DNA of 64,000 nt from Prochlorococcus sp. AG-355-O17 (GCA_003280655.1 QCEK01000004.1:1-64000), one strand, 5' to 3'. Shown: positions 37,483 to 47,769, numbered from the stretch's first letter. The notes: generated by a model not told the origin, from the letters alone. Numbers and translations are program-made.

Positions 37483-39891
37483 GTGCCTCAAACCAACAAT
37501 TTCCTTTTTAAGTCCCTAAACAATCAACAACTTCAAGCAGTAAAACATGTTTTTGGGCCACTATTAGTTGTAGCTGGTGCAGGTAGCGGGAAAACTAAAG
37601 CTCTTACACACAGAATTGCAAATCTTATTGAAAATAACTCTATAGATCCCTATAACATTCTCGCAGTCACTTTCACTAACAAAGCTGCTAAAGAAATGAA
37701 AGCAAGATTAGAGGTTCTTTTAGCCCAAGAATTAGCTTTTAATCAATTTGGTCAGCCTTGGACAACTCTCAAAGAAATTGATCAAAATCAATTAAGAACA
37801 AACGTTCACCAAGAAAAGCTTCAGAACCTTTGGATCGGTACTTTCCATTCCTTATTTTCAAGACTTCTGAGATACGATATTGAAAAATATTCTGATCCAG
37901 AAGGCCTAAAATGGACAAGACAATTTTCAATTTATGATGAAACAGATTCTCAAACATTAGTAAAAGAAATTATCAGTCAAGATATGAATCTTGACCCAAA
38001 AAGATATGATCCCAAAAAGATTAAAAGATTAATAAGTAATGCTAAAAATCAATGCTTAACTTCTAATGATCTTTTAGAAAAAGCAGATAATAATTTTGAT
38101 AAAACAGTTGCAGAAGCCTATAAGAGATATAGGATTTCGCTCTCAAAAAATAATTCGTTAGACTTTGATGATCTTCTACTTTTGCCTGTTTTCTTATTGA
38201 GGCAAAATGATATGGTCAGAGATTACTGGCACAAAAGATTTAAACATATTTTAGTTGACGAATATCAAGATACAAATAGAACACAATATGAACTTATAAA
38301 ATTAATTACGGCTGGAAATACTGAACCAAAAAAATTCTTCAATTGGCAAGATAGGTCAATTTTTGTAGTTGGGGATGCTGATCAAAGTATTTATAGTTTC
38401 AGAGCAGCTGACTTCAGAATTTTAATTGGTTTTCAAGAAGATTTTAAAACTTCAATCAACGACGATACAAAATCATCTTTAATTAAATTAGAAGAAAATT
38501 ATAGGTCATCTTCCAATATCCTTGATGCTGCAAACTCACTAATTGAAAACAACTCTGAAAGAATTGACAAAGTTTTAAAGGCTACTAAAGAAAAAGGGGA
38601 ACTTTTAACGTTACTCAGCTGTGATGATGAAATTTCCGAGGCAGAAGCAATTACCAATAAAATAAAATCACTTAATAACTATAATCAAAACCCAATTTGG
38701 AAAAATTTTGCGATTTTATATCGAACCAGAGCTCAGTCGAGAGTACTAGAAGAATCTCTTGTAAGGTGGCGCATTCCTTATACAATTTTTGGAGGATTGC
38801 GTTTTTATGATAGAAGAGAAATTAAAGATGCAATAGCATATTTGAAAGTTCTGGTTAATTCTTCAGATAACGTTAGTCTTTTACGAATCATAAATGTTCC
38901 TAGAAGAGGGATTGGTAAGACTACTATTCAAAAGCTTAATGAACTATCTAATAGGTTAAATATCCCATTATGGGAGGTTCTTAATGATAAGCAAAGTCTT
39001 GAAGAAACAATAGGTAGATCATCAAAAGGAATTAATAAATTTACTGAAATTATGAATGATCTACTGTGTTACCTAGAAAATTCAGGTCCTGCTCAACTAC
39101 TACAACTTATATTAGAAAAAAGTGGTTATTTAAGTGATTTGCTCTCTAGTGGGACTGAAGAATCGGAAGATAGAAGAAATAATTTACAAGAACTAATTAA
39201 TGCAGCTACTCAATATGAAGAAGAAACAGAAAGTGGTGATGTAGAGGGATTTCTTTCTACAGCAGCCTTAACAACTGATAATGATACGAAGAAAAATAAT
39301 CCCAACTCTGTAACCCTCATGACTTTGCATAATAGTAAAGGTTTAGAATTTCAGAATGTTTTTATCACTGGGCTAGAACAAGGTCTCTTCCCTAGCCATA
39401 GATCAATAGATACCCCCTCACTTCTTGAAGAGGAAAGAAGATTATGCTATGTAGGTATTACAAGAGCTAAAGAAAGAGTTTTCTTAAGTCATGCCAGAGA
39501 AAGAAGATTATGGGGTGGCATGCGTGAAGCAACAATTCCTTCAATATTTCTTTCGGAAATACCGGAAGATTTAATGGATGGCGAATTACCACAAACTGGT
39601 GGTGCTTCAATTAGAAGAGATTGGCATCTTGATCGTTTAACTAGAGTTGATCGAAACAATCCAAATGAATTTGTTAACAAACCAATAAATGCAGTAAGGA
39701 AATTATATTCAGGTCCCAGCAAAGGGAAAAGCTGGATAGTTGGAGATATGCTAATTCACTCAAAGTTTGGGAAAGGTGAAATCATACATATTTTTGGGAG
39801 TGGGGAAAAAATATCTTTAGCAGTAAAATTTGGTGATAAAGGAAGTAAAATTCTCGATCCCAGATTAGCTCCAATTCGTTATGTAAGTTAA
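37483..39891 (+). CDS. uvrD: UvrD/PcrA-type superfamily 1 DNA helicase
   Basis: An 802-residue 3'-5' helicase. Motif I is LVVAGAGSGKTKALTHRIAN (about 28-47), Ia is TFTNKAAKEMKAR, II is HILVDEYQDTNRTQYELI, III is VVGDADQSIYSFRAADF, IV is LEENYRSSSNILDAANSL, V is VTLMTLHNSKGLEFQNVFI and VI is EERRLCYVGITRAKERVFL. It has a C-terminal SH3-like end (DMLIHSKFGKGEIIHI), as in PcrA/UvrD. Acts in excision repair and replication-transcription conflict. GTG start. Five bases separate it from the next gene. Confidence 0.96.
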   Translation: MPQTNNFLFKSLNNQQLQAVKHVFGPLLVVAGAGSGKTKALTHRIANLIENNSIDPYNILAVTFTNKAAKEMKARLEVLLAQELAFNQFGQPWTTLKEIDQNQLRTNVHQEKLQNLWIGTFHSLFSRLLRYDIEKYSDPEGLKWTRQFSIYDETDSQTLVKEIISQDMNLDPKRYDPKKIKRLISNAKNQCLTSNDLLEKADNNFDKTVAEAYKRYRISLSKNNSLDFDDLLLLPVFLLRQNDMVRDYWHKRFKHILVDEYQDTNRTQYELIKLITAGNTEPKKFFNWQDRSIFVVGDADQSIYSFRAADFRILIGFQEDFKTSINDDTKSSLIKLEENYRSSSNILDAANSLIENNSERIDKVLKATKEKGELLTLLSCDDEISEAEAITNKIKSLNNYNQNPIWKNFAILYRTRAQSRVLEESLVRWRIPYTIFGGLRFYDRREIKDAIAYLKVLVNSSDNVSLLRIINVPRRGIGKTTIQKLNELSNRLNIPLWEVLNDKQSLEETIGRSSKGINKFTEIMNDLLCYLENSGPAQLLQLILEKSGYLSDLLSSGTEESEDRRNNLQELINAATQYEEETESGDVEGFLSTAALTTDNDTKKNNPNSVTLMTLHNSKGLEFQNVFITGLEQGLFPSHRSIDTPSLLEEERRLCYVGITRAKERVFLSHARERRLWGGMREATIPSIFLSEIPEDLMDGELPQTGGASIRRDWHLDRLTRVDRNNPNEFVNKPINAVRKLYSGPSKGKSWIVGDMLIHSKFGKGEIIHIFGSGEKISLAVKFGDKGSKILDPRLAPIRYVS

Positions 39892-39896
39892 AACTC

Positions 39897-41144
39897 ATGA
39901 ACGATATCTCTGATTACATCCAAGGGGAATTAATCAAAACTCCATTTAATCTATATAACCTAATTGCTAAATACATAGAATCTAACAACAATACTAAAGT
40001 AGCTTTTGTTGGCGGTTATTTAAGAGATTTATTAATTAGTAAATTCCACAAAAAATCTTTTTCTAAACCTGTAGATATTGATCTTGTTATTGAAGGATCC
40101 TCTATTTCTCTTGCGAAATTTATAAAAAAAAATATTGTAAATGTAGATTTATGTTTAATCAAAGAATTTAATTTATACAACACTGTAGAAATAAATATTA
40201 ATGACTATAAAATTGATATTGCTTCTGCAAGAAAAGAAATTTATTCTGCTCCAGGCTTAAATCCCACGGTAAATAAAAGTACTATTGAGGAGGATCTCAA
40301 GAGGAGAGATTTCACTATAAATTCAATAGCCTTCGAGGTCTCGACAAGGAAAATCTATGATCTTTATGGAGGAATTTCTGATATAAAAAGTAAAAGATTA
40401 AACTTACTTCACAGTAATAGCATTTCAGATGATCCAAGTAGATTAATTAGATGTGCAAAATATGCTTCAAGGTTAGATTTCAATATTTCAAATAATTCTC
40501 TCAAACAATCTCAAGAAACAGTTAGAAAATGGCCATGGAAAAGTTCAGAAACTCATCAGAAAATGATTTACCCTCCCGCACTAGGCATACGAATAAGGAT
40601 GGAACTATCTGAAATACGCAAACACGATAATTTGACTAATGTGATTGAGATAATTCATAAATGGGGAATTATCTCAATCTTAAATGAAAATATTAAAGTC
40701 GATAAAAGATTTTTAAGAGGACTAAATTGGATTAAGAAGTTAAAGGGAAATCATATGCTTTACTTATTAAAAGATTCAGAAAATTTAGAAAAAGCATATC
40801 AAAGATTTTTGGTAAATAATAGTGAGATAAAAATATTAGAAGATTATATAAATATCAAAAAGATATTTAATACAAACCAAAAAAATTTCAATCATTTTTC
40901 TCCATCAAGCTGGACAGAATTTATTGAGGACAGAAACCTTAATGATGAAACAGTCAAATTATTAATTTGTGATGGAGGACCATACTGGCGTAAATTGTTT
41001 AAGTGGTTATTTATTTACAAATTCATAAAATCAAAAAAAGATGGAGAAATATTGAAAAAAGAAGGATGGGATCCAGGGAAGGAGATGGGAAAGGAAATCA
41101 AAAGATTAAGATATTTGGAAATTGACAAATTAAATAGAAATTAA
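39897..41144 (+). CDS. class II tRNA nucleotidyltransferase / poly(A) polymerase family
   Basis: A 415-residue protein. The N-terminal nucleotidyltransferase domain has FVGGYLRDLLISK and DIDLVIEG (catalytic DxD), then IDIASARKEIYSAPGLNP, TIEEDLKRRDFTINSIAFEV and DPSRLIRCAKYASRLDFNI. Cyanobacteria split CCA addition among such proteins, with distinct C-adding, A-adding or poly(A) forms; which this is cannot be told by eye. The C-terminal third is divergent and Asn/Lys-rich. It is coupled to the helicase gene by a five-base gap and abuts the convergent selD fusion. Confidence 0.88.
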   Translation: MNDISDYIQGELIKTPFNLYNLIAKYIESNNNTKVAFVGGYLRDLLISKFHKKSFSKPVDIDLVIEGSSISLAKFIKKNIVNVDLCLIKEFNLYNTVEININDYKIDIASARKEIYSAPGLNPTVNKSTIEEDLKRRDFTINSIAFEVSTRKIYDLYGGISDIKSKRLNLLHSNSISDDPSRLIRCAKYASRLDFNISNNSLKQSQETVRKWPWKSSETHQKMIYPPALGIRIRMELSEIRKHDNLTNVIEIIHKWGIISILNENIKVDKRFLRGLNWIKKLKGNHMLYLLKDSENLEKAYQRFLVNNSEIKILEDYINIKKIFNTNQKNFNHFSPSSWTEFIEDRNLNDETVKLLICDGGPYWRKLFKWLFIYKFIKSKKDGEILKKEGWDPGKEMGKEIKRLRYLEIDKLNRN

Positions 41145-43316
41145 TTACATTTTTACAACCTCTCCAACCTTGTACCATTTATCCTTTAGAACATTTTCAT
41201 ATTTACGATTGCAACTAATCAACAAGGGTCCACATGTTTGAGGATCTAATAGTAATGATATTCTCTCGTTAAAAGTCTCTTGATCTAATGAATTTTCGTT
41301 TAAAAAATTAATTATTCTTTTTTGCTTATTTACTTTATAAATTTTTTCAAAAATTTCTTTATTAGATTCAAAGAAAGTACTTTTAACATCTTTTTTTATT
41401 AAATCAAATACTCCAGGATAAGCTTTAAATGCAAATAAATCTAATAAAACTTTTAGTGGCTCAAGATTATTGCTTCGCCTATATATATTAGATGATTCAA
41501 CCATTTCTTTAAGATGTCCAATAAATCCATATCCAGTAATGTCAGTCGCAGCATTGACTAATGATTCTTTAAATTGATTTTGAAATAGATAAATTTCATC
41601 AAGCAAATATTGCTGACTCTTTACTAAATTATTAATTACTCCAGAAGAACTACCTAGCATATTAATATTTTGCATTTGACCAGCAAAGTAAATCCCAACG
41701 CCAAGAGGTCTAGACATCATGAGAATATCTCCAATATTCATTCCAGATTTAAGCCATGGTTTTGCTCCATTTTTTAAAATACCTTGAACTGTTAAAGAAA
41801 TATCTATTCCTAATGAATAAGGTTTATTTACTAAACTTCTTGCCTCGAAAGTATGGCCTCCAAGTAATTTACCTCCATGATCCTCAACTGTTGATTTAAT
41901 ACCTTGAAGTGATTGAGAAAAGAGATAACTCTGAAATTCCCTTTCAACTTTTGGTAATGAAATTAAAGCCTGCGCGGATGAAAGTTTTGCTCCGCATGCC
42001 CACAAATCTGAGCAAGCATGCAAAGTAGTAATTTTTGCATTAAGCCAAGGATCACTTACCAAAGCAGGAAATCCATCTACACTTTGCAAGATAATATCTT
42101 GACCATTTTGATATATCTCAACTGAATCTTCAGGTGAAGAGGCAAAAGAATTTAAATTAGAATTTATTAATGATTTATTCAAAACAAACTGAGGAATTTT
42201 AGCTGCACATCCTCTGCAATCATTCAATGAAATATTTTTTTCACTACTTTTCATAATTTGCCTTTTTGATCTGAACTTTTTAATAAAGTTGAGATCAATT
42301 TTATTCTTTATAATCCAAAAAATAAAAGAAGGACCAAAAACAAAATTGCGATAAATAGCAAAAGCCTTTAAATGATGGCTTGGAAATGTATTAACTATTT
42401 GCAATCCAATCCTTTGAGGAAACCACTTTTTTAATGATCCCCCTTCTATATCCTTTTTTAGATTTTGGACTAATGTATTTACAACTTTTACTGCAAAAAC
42501 TCCCGATGCTGGTCTTTCTGCTGAATCTACAACTGCGCAATCACCCGCAGCAAAAATTCCGGAAAAACTTTTCAACTGCAATTTCTGATTTGTGATTATT
42601 CTGCCATGAGAATCCGAATCTAATAATTTTTTATGTGCCCATAAAGGAGATGTATTACCAGTACATAAAAGAATCTTTCCATAATCGAAATTAAGATTTT
42701 CAACTAAATCAATATTGGATTTCCGTAAACTTTTTAGGATTGAATTATTAATTTTTCTTGAATCACATAATAGTTTTAAAGGTCTATATCTCCATCTTTT
42801 TCTCAAAGCATATGAGACTTCAATTGCAGCAAGGCCACTCCCAACAATTACAAATGGAAGTTCACTAACTGAATCAAAAATATCCTCTTTTTGTATTGAG
42901 CCATAAGCCCTTAAAAAAGGTTTAATTGAAAAAGCATTTCGATTTTTAACTAGTGACTCAAATTCTTTTGAAATTATTGTTTGACTTCCATAATTAAGCA
43001 CCAACTTTGAATAATTAACTGAAGGTCTATTACTTAAAACAATTTTCTTTAGATTAAAATCAATATCCTTTACTTCTTCTTCAATAAAAGATACTTTTGC
43101 ATTTTTTGCTAAAGATTTTATATCAATTAAACTCTCCTCTAAAGTGATTGATTTTGAAATCACCGATGGAAATACCGCCGAATAAACCAAATGAGAATCT
43201 CTAGATATAATTGAAACAGGAATTTCTGGCATTAATTTCGGACACATTAACCACTTCTTCAACAAAAGAACATTTGTGTGTCCTCCTCCAATTAGTACCA
43301 GATGATTAAAAGTCAT
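41145..43316 (-). CDS. selD: fusion: FAD-dependent oxidoreductase (NDH-2 like) + selenide, water dikinase
   Basis: A 723-residue two-domain protein. Residues 1 to about 350 are a flavin-dependent pyridine-nucleotide-disulphide-type oxidoreductase (LVLIGGGHTNVLLLKKWL at the start, second Rossmann fold FVIVGSGLAAIEVSYALRK, FAD motif GIFAAGDCAV). Residues about 360-723 are SelD, which makes selenophosphate from selenide and ATP: catalytic Cys370 and Lys373 in CRGCAAKIP, then SVDGFPALV, GGHTFEAR and ATDITGYGFIGHL. The nucleophile is Cys, not selenocysteine. This fusion is known in picocyanobacteria. No selA or mnmH/selU gene appears in this window. Confidence 0.93.
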   Translation of the reverse strand: MTFNHLVLIGGGHTNVLLLKKWLMCPKLMPEIPVSIISRDSHLVYSAVFPSVISKSITLEESLIDIKSLAKNAKVSFIEEEVKDIDFNLKKIVLSNRPSVNYSKLVLNYGSQTIISKEFESLVKNRNAFSIKPFLRAYGSIQKEDIFDSVSELPFVIVGSGLAAIEVSYALRKRWRYRPLKLLCDSRKINNSILKSLRKSNIDLVENLNFDYGKILLCTGNTSPLWAHKKLLDSDSHGRIITNQKLQLKSFSGIFAAGDCAVVDSAERPASGVFAVKVVNTLVQNLKKDIEGGSLKKWFPQRIGLQIVNTFPSHHLKAFAIYRNFVFGPSFIFWIIKNKIDLNFIKKFRSKRQIMKSSEKNISLNDCRGCAAKIPQFVLNKSLINSNLNSFASSPEDSVEIYQNGQDIILQSVDGFPALVSDPWLNAKITTLHACSDLWACGAKLSSAQALISLPKVEREFQSYLFSQSLQGIKSTVEDHGGKLLGGHTFEARSLVNKPYSLGIDISLTVQGILKNGAKPWLKSGMNIGDILMMSRPLGVGIYFAGQMQNINMLGSSSGVINNLVKSQQYLLDEIYLFQNQFKESLVNAATDITGYGFIGHLKEMVESSNIYRRSNNLEPLKVLLDLFAFKAYPGVFDLIKKDVKSTFFESNKEIFEKIYKVNKQKRIINFLNENSLDQETFNERISLLLDPQTCGPLLISCNRKYENVLKDKWYKVGEVVKM

Positions 43317-43326
43317 TTACATCACT

Positions 43327-44220
43327 ATGAATAAAGAACATTTATTACCAATTGAAAAATCAAAATTAGGAGTGATTGGTGGGAGTGGATTTTATTCAAT
43401 GGATCAATTAGAGTACTTAAGAGAACTAGAAATCAATACTCCCTATGGTAAACCTTCTGACTCAATAAATGTATATAATCTTGGAAATCTAGAGATAGCA
43501 TTCATTCCAAGACATGGCAGAACACATAGATTAAATCCTTCTGAAATACCTTACAAAGCTAACATTTGGGCTCTAAGATCAATAGGAGTAAGATGGATTA
43601 TTGCCCCATCAGCAGTTGGTTCATTACAAGAACAGATAAGGCCACTTGATATAGTAGTTCCCGATCAATTTATAGACCGAACAAAAAATAGACCTTCAAC
43701 CTTCTTTAAAGAGGGAGCTGTGGCACACGTAACTATGGGAGATCCCTTCTGCACAAATTTATCACGTATATTATGTGAAATCGGAGAAAAAAATATTCCT
43801 GGCGGTAGACAATTGCATAGAGGTGGTACTTATCTGGCAATGGAAGGTCCCGCTTTCTCAACCAGAGCAGAATCTAATTTATATAGAAGTTGGGGATGTT
43901 CAATAATTGGAATGACGAACCACACAGAAGCAAGATTAGCTAAAGAGGCTGAAATAGCTTACTCCTCATTATCTATGGTTACTGATTATGATTGCTGGCA
44001 TCAAACTCATCAAGAAGTTTCTGTAGAGATGGTTTTGGATAATCTTAGATCAAATACTGAAGTGGCTAATAAAATAATACTAGAAGTAGCTAAATTAATT
44101 GAAAAAGAAAGACCAAAAAGTAAGTCTCATTTTTCATTAAAAGATGGATTGATAACCCAAAAAAAAAATATCCCAAGCTCAACAAAAGAGAAACTAGGGA
44201 TATTTACTGATTCTTATTAG
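43327..44220 (+). CDS. mtnP: S-methyl-5'-thioadenosine phosphorylase
   Basis: A 297-residue phosphorolytic nucleosidase of the PNP/MTAP family that converts MTA and phosphate to adenine and 5-methylthioribose-1-phosphate. Motifs: GVIGGSGFYSM at the start, FIPRHGRTHRLNPSEIPYKA, APSAVGSLQEQIRP, LAMEGPAFSTRAESNLYRSW and GMTNHTEARLAKEAEIAY. MTA comes from polyamine synthesis, so it salvages a by-product. Divergent from the selD fusion with 10 bases between starts, so the promoters overlap the coding ends. Length is typical. Confidence 0.95.
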   Translation: MNKEHLLPIEKSKLGVIGGSGFYSMDQLEYLRELEINTPYGKPSDSINVYNLGNLEIAFIPRHGRTHRLNPSEIPYKANIWALRSIGVRWIIAPSAVGSLQEQIRPLDIVVPDQFIDRTKNRPSTFFKEGAVAHVTMGDPFCTNLSRILCEIGEKNIPGGRQLHRGGTYLAMEGPAFSTRAESNLYRSWGCSIIGMTNHTEARLAKEAEIAYSSLSMVTDYDCWHQTHQEVSVEMVLDNLRSNTEVANKIILEVAKLIEKERPKSKSHFSLKDGLITQKKNIPSSTKEKLGIFTDSY

Positions 44221-44264
44221 GCTTATTATTTGTAAATGATTATCAGGTCCGTAGTAAGGATTGA

Positions 44265-44462
44265 TTAGCCTCCAGCTCCAACTCCTTGGTATGAGCCATA
44301 GAAGAATATTCCTAATACGAAGATTACTGCAATTCCACCTGCAGTGGCAACAAGCCATAGAGGCAGAGTTCCTTCAGTCCATCTTCTTTCCCATGCAACT
44401 GCTGGTCTACCGTCAGGAAGTCTATCTGGAATTCTTCCATCAGGTCCTTTTAATTTACTCAT
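44265..44462 (-). CDS. psbJ: photosystem II reaction centre protein J
   Basis: A 65-residue single-helix PSII subunit involved in forward electron flow from [22 protein letters not shown] is the typical N-terminal arm, followed by the helix ([20 protein letters not shown]) and [11 protein letters not shown]. Longer N-terminus than in other cyanobacteria, as in marine picocyanobacteria. Last gene of psbEFLJ, nine bases after psbL. Confidence 0.97.
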   Translation of the reverse strand: MSKLKGPDGRIPDRLPDGRPAVAWERRWTEGTLPLWLVATAGGIAVIFVLGIFFYGSYQGVGAGG

Positions 44463-44471
44463 AATTTTAAT

Positions 44472-44591
44472 TTAATTGAAAAAGTAACTGGAAAATAAAA
44501 TTCCCAATACAAAAACTGATAATAAGCCTAAATAAAGGCTTGTACGATTTAGTTCAACTGGAACTTTGTTTGGATTTTCGTTTACTTGCAT
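44472..44591 (-). CDS. psbL: photosystem II reaction centre protein L
   Basis: A 39-residue single-helix PSII subunit. True start is ATG 44591 ([20 protein letters not shown]); an upstream extension of the frame runs into psbF and is not coding. The helix is [18 protein letters not shown]. The C-terminal FFN is diagnostic. Between psbF (11 bases) and psbJ. Confidence 0.97.
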
Positions 44592-44602
44592 GATTGTCAA
44601 AT

Positions 44603-44749
44603 TTATCGGGCTACGAATTGCATAGCAGCAATAGAACCTAAAAAGAATACTGATGGAATAGCTAGAGCGTGAACTGCTAGCCAACGAACAGTAAATATAG
44701 GATAAACGCGGACTTCCGCAGCCTGCATTGGAGCTTGAGAATTAGTCAT
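44603..44749 (-). CDS. psbF: cytochrome b559 subunit beta
   Basis: A 48-residue single-helix protein that with PsbE binds the b559 haem. [20 protein letters not shown], then [20 protein letters not shown] and AAMQFVAR. Axial haem ligand His27 is present. It starts two bases after the psbE stop. Confidence 0.98.
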
Positions 44750-44751
44750 TG

Positions 44752-45000
44752 TTATTTTGTTCTTAAATCTAGTTGAGATTTAGCTTCATATCTTTGTGTT
44801 ACGACAGGCGCTTTAGATTCAGATGATTGGAAATAACTATCCGGACGAGGAGTTCCGAAAGCATCATAGGCTAAGCCTGTATATACAAATAAGAAGCCTG
44901 CTATAAAAATAGCTGGTAATGTTACTGCATGAATAATCCAGTACCTAATACTGGTGATTATTTCAAAGAATGGGCGTTCACCCGTTGAACCTGCGGCCAT
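44752..45000 (-). CDS. psbE: cytochrome b559 subunit alpha
   Basis: An 82-residue protein starting at ATG 45000 ([20 protein letters not shown]); an ATG two codons upstream is less likely. Haem ligand His24 is in [17 protein letters not shown], followed by [10 protein letters not shown], the conserved lumenal stretch. Needed for PSII assembly. First gene of psbEFLJ. Confidence 0.98.
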
Positions 45001-45136
45001 AATCACAAATGTTTACCCTATGATCTTACAGTGTAAAATCATAAGTTCGCGAAGAAATTAACAGGTTGGTTACAGACAGTTGCTAAATATGTCAAAAATT
45101 AATTTTTTTTTTACTATTAACTGAAGTTATTTAAAA

Positions 45137-46153
45137 TTAGCTACTCCATTTAAGGATATAACCACGCTCTCCAAGAACAAATCCTTTTTGATTATCTAAA
45201 GCCTCCTTATCAATAAAAACTATTTTAATGTAGTTTGTTGGCAATTCAGAAGCGATGGGATCTTTATTCCAAGTTTTACCTTGATCTTTACTTACTATTA
45301 AAGTTCCATTACCCCCACCAGCCCATATATCACCATTTGGATCCCAACCCATGTCTAGATAATTGTATCCATTAAGAATAGGTATGATGGGCTTTGACCA
45401 ATTTTCAAGGTCATTAGTATCTTCATTAAATCTAATTTCTGCTCCTCTGGAAAGCATCCATAAACTTCCTTCCGGATTAAAACCAATACTTTGAACTCTT
45501 TTGCTACTGGCTCTTTGATGAGCTATCCATGCATCACTATCCTTTTCCAAAGTAGAAAAGAAATTACCAAGACTACTTACGCTGACATAATCTCCGCTAT
45601 TAGTTCTTCTTAAATCTCTTACACCTCCAGAACCAGATGCATCTACAACTTTTGCGTTCCATGATTCACCATTATCTGATGTTTCATAAATAGCACCTGC
45701 AGTGGTAGCTAATTCTGCAACACCAGAATCGACAGTCGTTATTAGAAATGGTTGACCTGGTAATTTATTACCTAGAGATAAACGTGTCCAATTCTTTCCT
45801 GCATCAAGTGTATGCATAACTAATGAAGGCTGACCTATTAACCATCCCTCTTCACCTTTAAAGTCAATATCTAGGAGACGAAAGTTCTCTTCACTTGGTA
45901 AATCTAAATTTCTTCTCTCCCAAGTTTCTCCTCCATCATTAGATTCCATAATAAGTCTATTAGAACCTACTAAAAATCCATTTTTATCATCTATAAAATC
46001 AACATCTAAAGCATTAGCCTGGTCCTCAAACTGAATTGTTTTCCAAGGGCTGCTATCACTCATTTTTACTCCTGTAGATGAACAACTGCTCAGTACAAAA
46101 CAAAGAAGAATAGATAAAAGAAGATTTGGAATACTAGTAATAAATTTTTTCAT
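45137..46153 (-). CDS. ycf48: photosystem II assembly factor Ycf48/HCF136
   Basis: A 338-residue lumenal lipoprotein that assists early PSII assembly and D1 insertion. The N-terminus is a lipoprotein signal ([17 protein letters not shown]; lipobox Cys about residue 24). The rest is a seven-bladed beta-propeller with repeated [31 protein letters not shown] and QGKTWNKDP motifs. Directly upstream of psbEFLJ and nine bases downstream of the rubredoxin gene, the conserved rub-ycf48-psbEFLJ order. Confidence 0.95.
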   Translation of the reverse strand: MKKFITSIPNLLLSILLCFVLSSCSSTGVKMSDSSPWKTIQFEDQANALDVDFIDDKNGFLVGSNRLIMESNDGGETWERRNLDLPSEENFRLLDIDFKGEEGWLIGQPSLVMHTLDAGKNWTRLSLGNKLPGQPFLITTVDSGVAELATTAGAIYETSDNGESWNAKVVDASGSGGVRDLRRTNSGDYVSVSSLGNFFSTLEKDSDAWIAHQRASSKRVQSIGFNPEGSLWMLSRGAEIRFNEDTNDLENWSKPIIPILNGYNYLDMGWDPNGDIWAGGGNGTLIVSKDQGKTWNKDPIASELPTNYIKIVFIDKEALDNQKGFVLGERGYILKWSS

Positions 46154-46162
46154 TTGTCTATA

Positions 46163-46591
46163 TTAATGCAAAGAGTACAAAGAAAGGAACACAGCAGCAG
46201 CAAACGCCAGCCCTCCAAAAATCAATATATTTTTTTGTCCAGGAGGCAAACTATTAAAACCAAACCCATAAACTAAATTTTCTTCAAAACCACTGGGTTT
46301 AGATTTAGGTCCTATATCCTTATAAAAGTTTTTACCAGCTCTACAAACTGGGCAAGCGAAGGTATTCCCATCTAAATCAGAAAAAGGTGTGTTTTTAGGT
46401 ATGTTTAATTTTTTATTTCCTTCAGCCGGATCATAAATATATCCACAACTTCTACATTCGAACCTATTTTGTTCTAGATTAAGGGCAGATTGTTCAACAT
46501 TTACTCCTGAGGAGTTTTCAGAGATTTTTTCTTTCTCAAAATCTTCAACTATTTTGTTTTCATCAGAGGCTGGTTGAATGTTTTCACTCAC
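46163..46591 (-). CDS. rub: membrane-anchored rubredoxin (RubA)
   Basis: A 142-residue protein. An acidic, low-complexity N-terminus (1-42) leads to the rubredoxin domain with iron ligands C46, C49 (ECRSCGYIYDPAEG) and C80, C83 (FACPVCRAG), then a C-terminal transmembrane helix (ILIFGGLAFAAAVFLSLYSL). Homologues in cyanobacteria and plants are needed for assembly of photosystem II (and PSI in some species). The N-terminal extension is longer than in most cyanobacterial RubA. Confidence 0.94.
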   Translation of the reverse strand: MSENIQPASDENKIVEDFEKEKISENSSGVNVEQSALNLEQNRFECRSCGYIYDPAEGNKKLNIPKNTPFSDLDGNTFACPVCRAGKNFYKDIGPKSKPSGFEENLVYGFGFNSLPPGQKNILIFGGLAFAAAVFLSLYSLH

Positions 46592-46667
46592 GGTTTATTA
46601 TTGTTCTTTAAGAACTTTAAAAGATTTTGCTTAATTAAGCGACTTTTATTCAAAATTAATTTTTAAG

Positions 46668-47030
46668 ATGTTTTTATTAACTGGCTATGAATATTTTTTA
46701 GGTTTCCTTCTAATTGCTGCAGCTGTTCCAGTTTTAGCTCTAGTTACTAATATCATCGTTGCCCCAAAAGGCAGAACAGGTGAAAGAAAACTTACATATG
46801 AATCTGGAATGGAGCCTATAGGAGGAGCATGGATTCAATTTAATATTCGTTATTACATGTTTGCTCTAGTTTTCGTTATATTTGATGTTGAGACAGTATT
46901 CCTTTATCCTTGGGCTGTTGCCTTCAATAGATTAGGCTTATTAGCCTTTATTGAGGCCTTAATTTTCATTGCAATACTTGTTATCGCTCTTGCATACGCA
47001 TGGAGAAAAGGTGCTTTAGAATGGAGTTAA
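46668..47030 (+). CDS. ndhC: NAD(P)H-quinone oxidoreductase subunit 3
   Basis: A 120-residue three-helix subunit of the NDH-1 complex used in cyclic electron flow, respiration and CO2 uptake. Signatures: [40 protein letters not shown] and the C-terminal [12 protein letters not shown]. Starts the ndhCKJ operon, divergent from rub. Confidence 0.97.
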   Translation: MFLLTGYEYFLGFLLIAAAVPVLALVTNIIVAPKGRTGERKLTYESGMEPIGGAWIQFNIRYYMFALVFVIFDVETVFLYPWAVAFNRLGLLAFIEALIFIAILVIALAYAWRKGALEWS

Positions 47031-47034
47031 AAAA

Positions 47035-47769
47035 TTGAATCCACAACTATCCCCAAAAGCAATAAGAGAGATCCGAGAAGGAACTTGTAATCCTCTTGGT
47101 GCTCCCCAAGTTACTACAGATTTAAGCGAAAATATTATATTGACAAGTTTAGACGATCTTCATAACTGGGCCAGACTAAGTAGTCTATGGCCTCTCTTGT
47201 ACGGAACAGCTTGTTGTTTTATAGAATTTGCTGCCTTAATAGGATCTAGATTTGATTTCGATAGATTTGGATTAGTACCAAGAAGCTCGCCAAGACAAGC
47301 AGATTTGTTAATAGTTGCAGGAACAGTAACGATGAAGATGGCTCCAGCCCTAGTAAGACTTTATGAACAAATGCCTGAACCAAAATATGTGATTGCTATG
47401 GGTGCTTGCACAATCACTGGGGGAATGTTTAGCGCAGATTCTACAACTGCTGTAAGAGGCGTAGATAAATTGATACCAGTTGATTTATACCTTCCAGGAT
47501 GCCCTCCAAGACCAGAAGCAATTTTTGATGCTGTCATTAAATTAAGAAAAAAAGTTGGTAATGAATCAATTTTAGAGCGCACAAAAACAGAGCAAACTCA
47601 CAGATACATAACCTCTGATCACGAAATGAACCTTGTTTTCTCAGAAAATACAGGTGAATATCTAAACAAAAATTCAGCAAACGTTATTCCTTCCTCCAAA
47701 AAAGAAAAAATAACCGAATTACCTGAAAACTTCGAAAAAACTGAAATTATTAATCCTGTAGAAGATTAA
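47035..47769 (+). CDS. ndhK: NAD(P)H-quinone oxidoreductase subunit K
   Basis: A 244-residue stromal subunit carrying the N2 [4Fe-4S] cluster near the quinone site. Ligands are visible: C60 and C61 ([10 protein letters not shown]), the Cys of [11 protein letters not shown] and the Cys of [13 protein letters not shown] start 47035. The C-terminal 45 residues are a lower-complexity tail typical of cyanobacterial NdhK. It overlaps ndhJ by one base (TAATG). Confidence 0.97.
   Translation: MNPQLSPKAIREIREGTCNPLGAPQVTTDLSENIILTSLDDLHNWARLSSLWPLLYGTACCFIEFAALIGSRFDFDRFGLVPRSSPRQADLLIVAGTVTMKMAPALVRLYEQMPEPKYVIAMGACTITGGMFSADSTTAVRGVDKLIPVDLYLPGCPPRPEAIFDAVIKLRKKVGNESILERTKTEQTHRYITSDHEMNLVFSENTGEYLNKNSANVIPSSKKEKITELPENFEKTEIINPVED

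Noticed and set aside
44261-44464. 67-codon plus-strand frame opposite psbJ
   Set aside because: Complete antisense shadow of psbJ.
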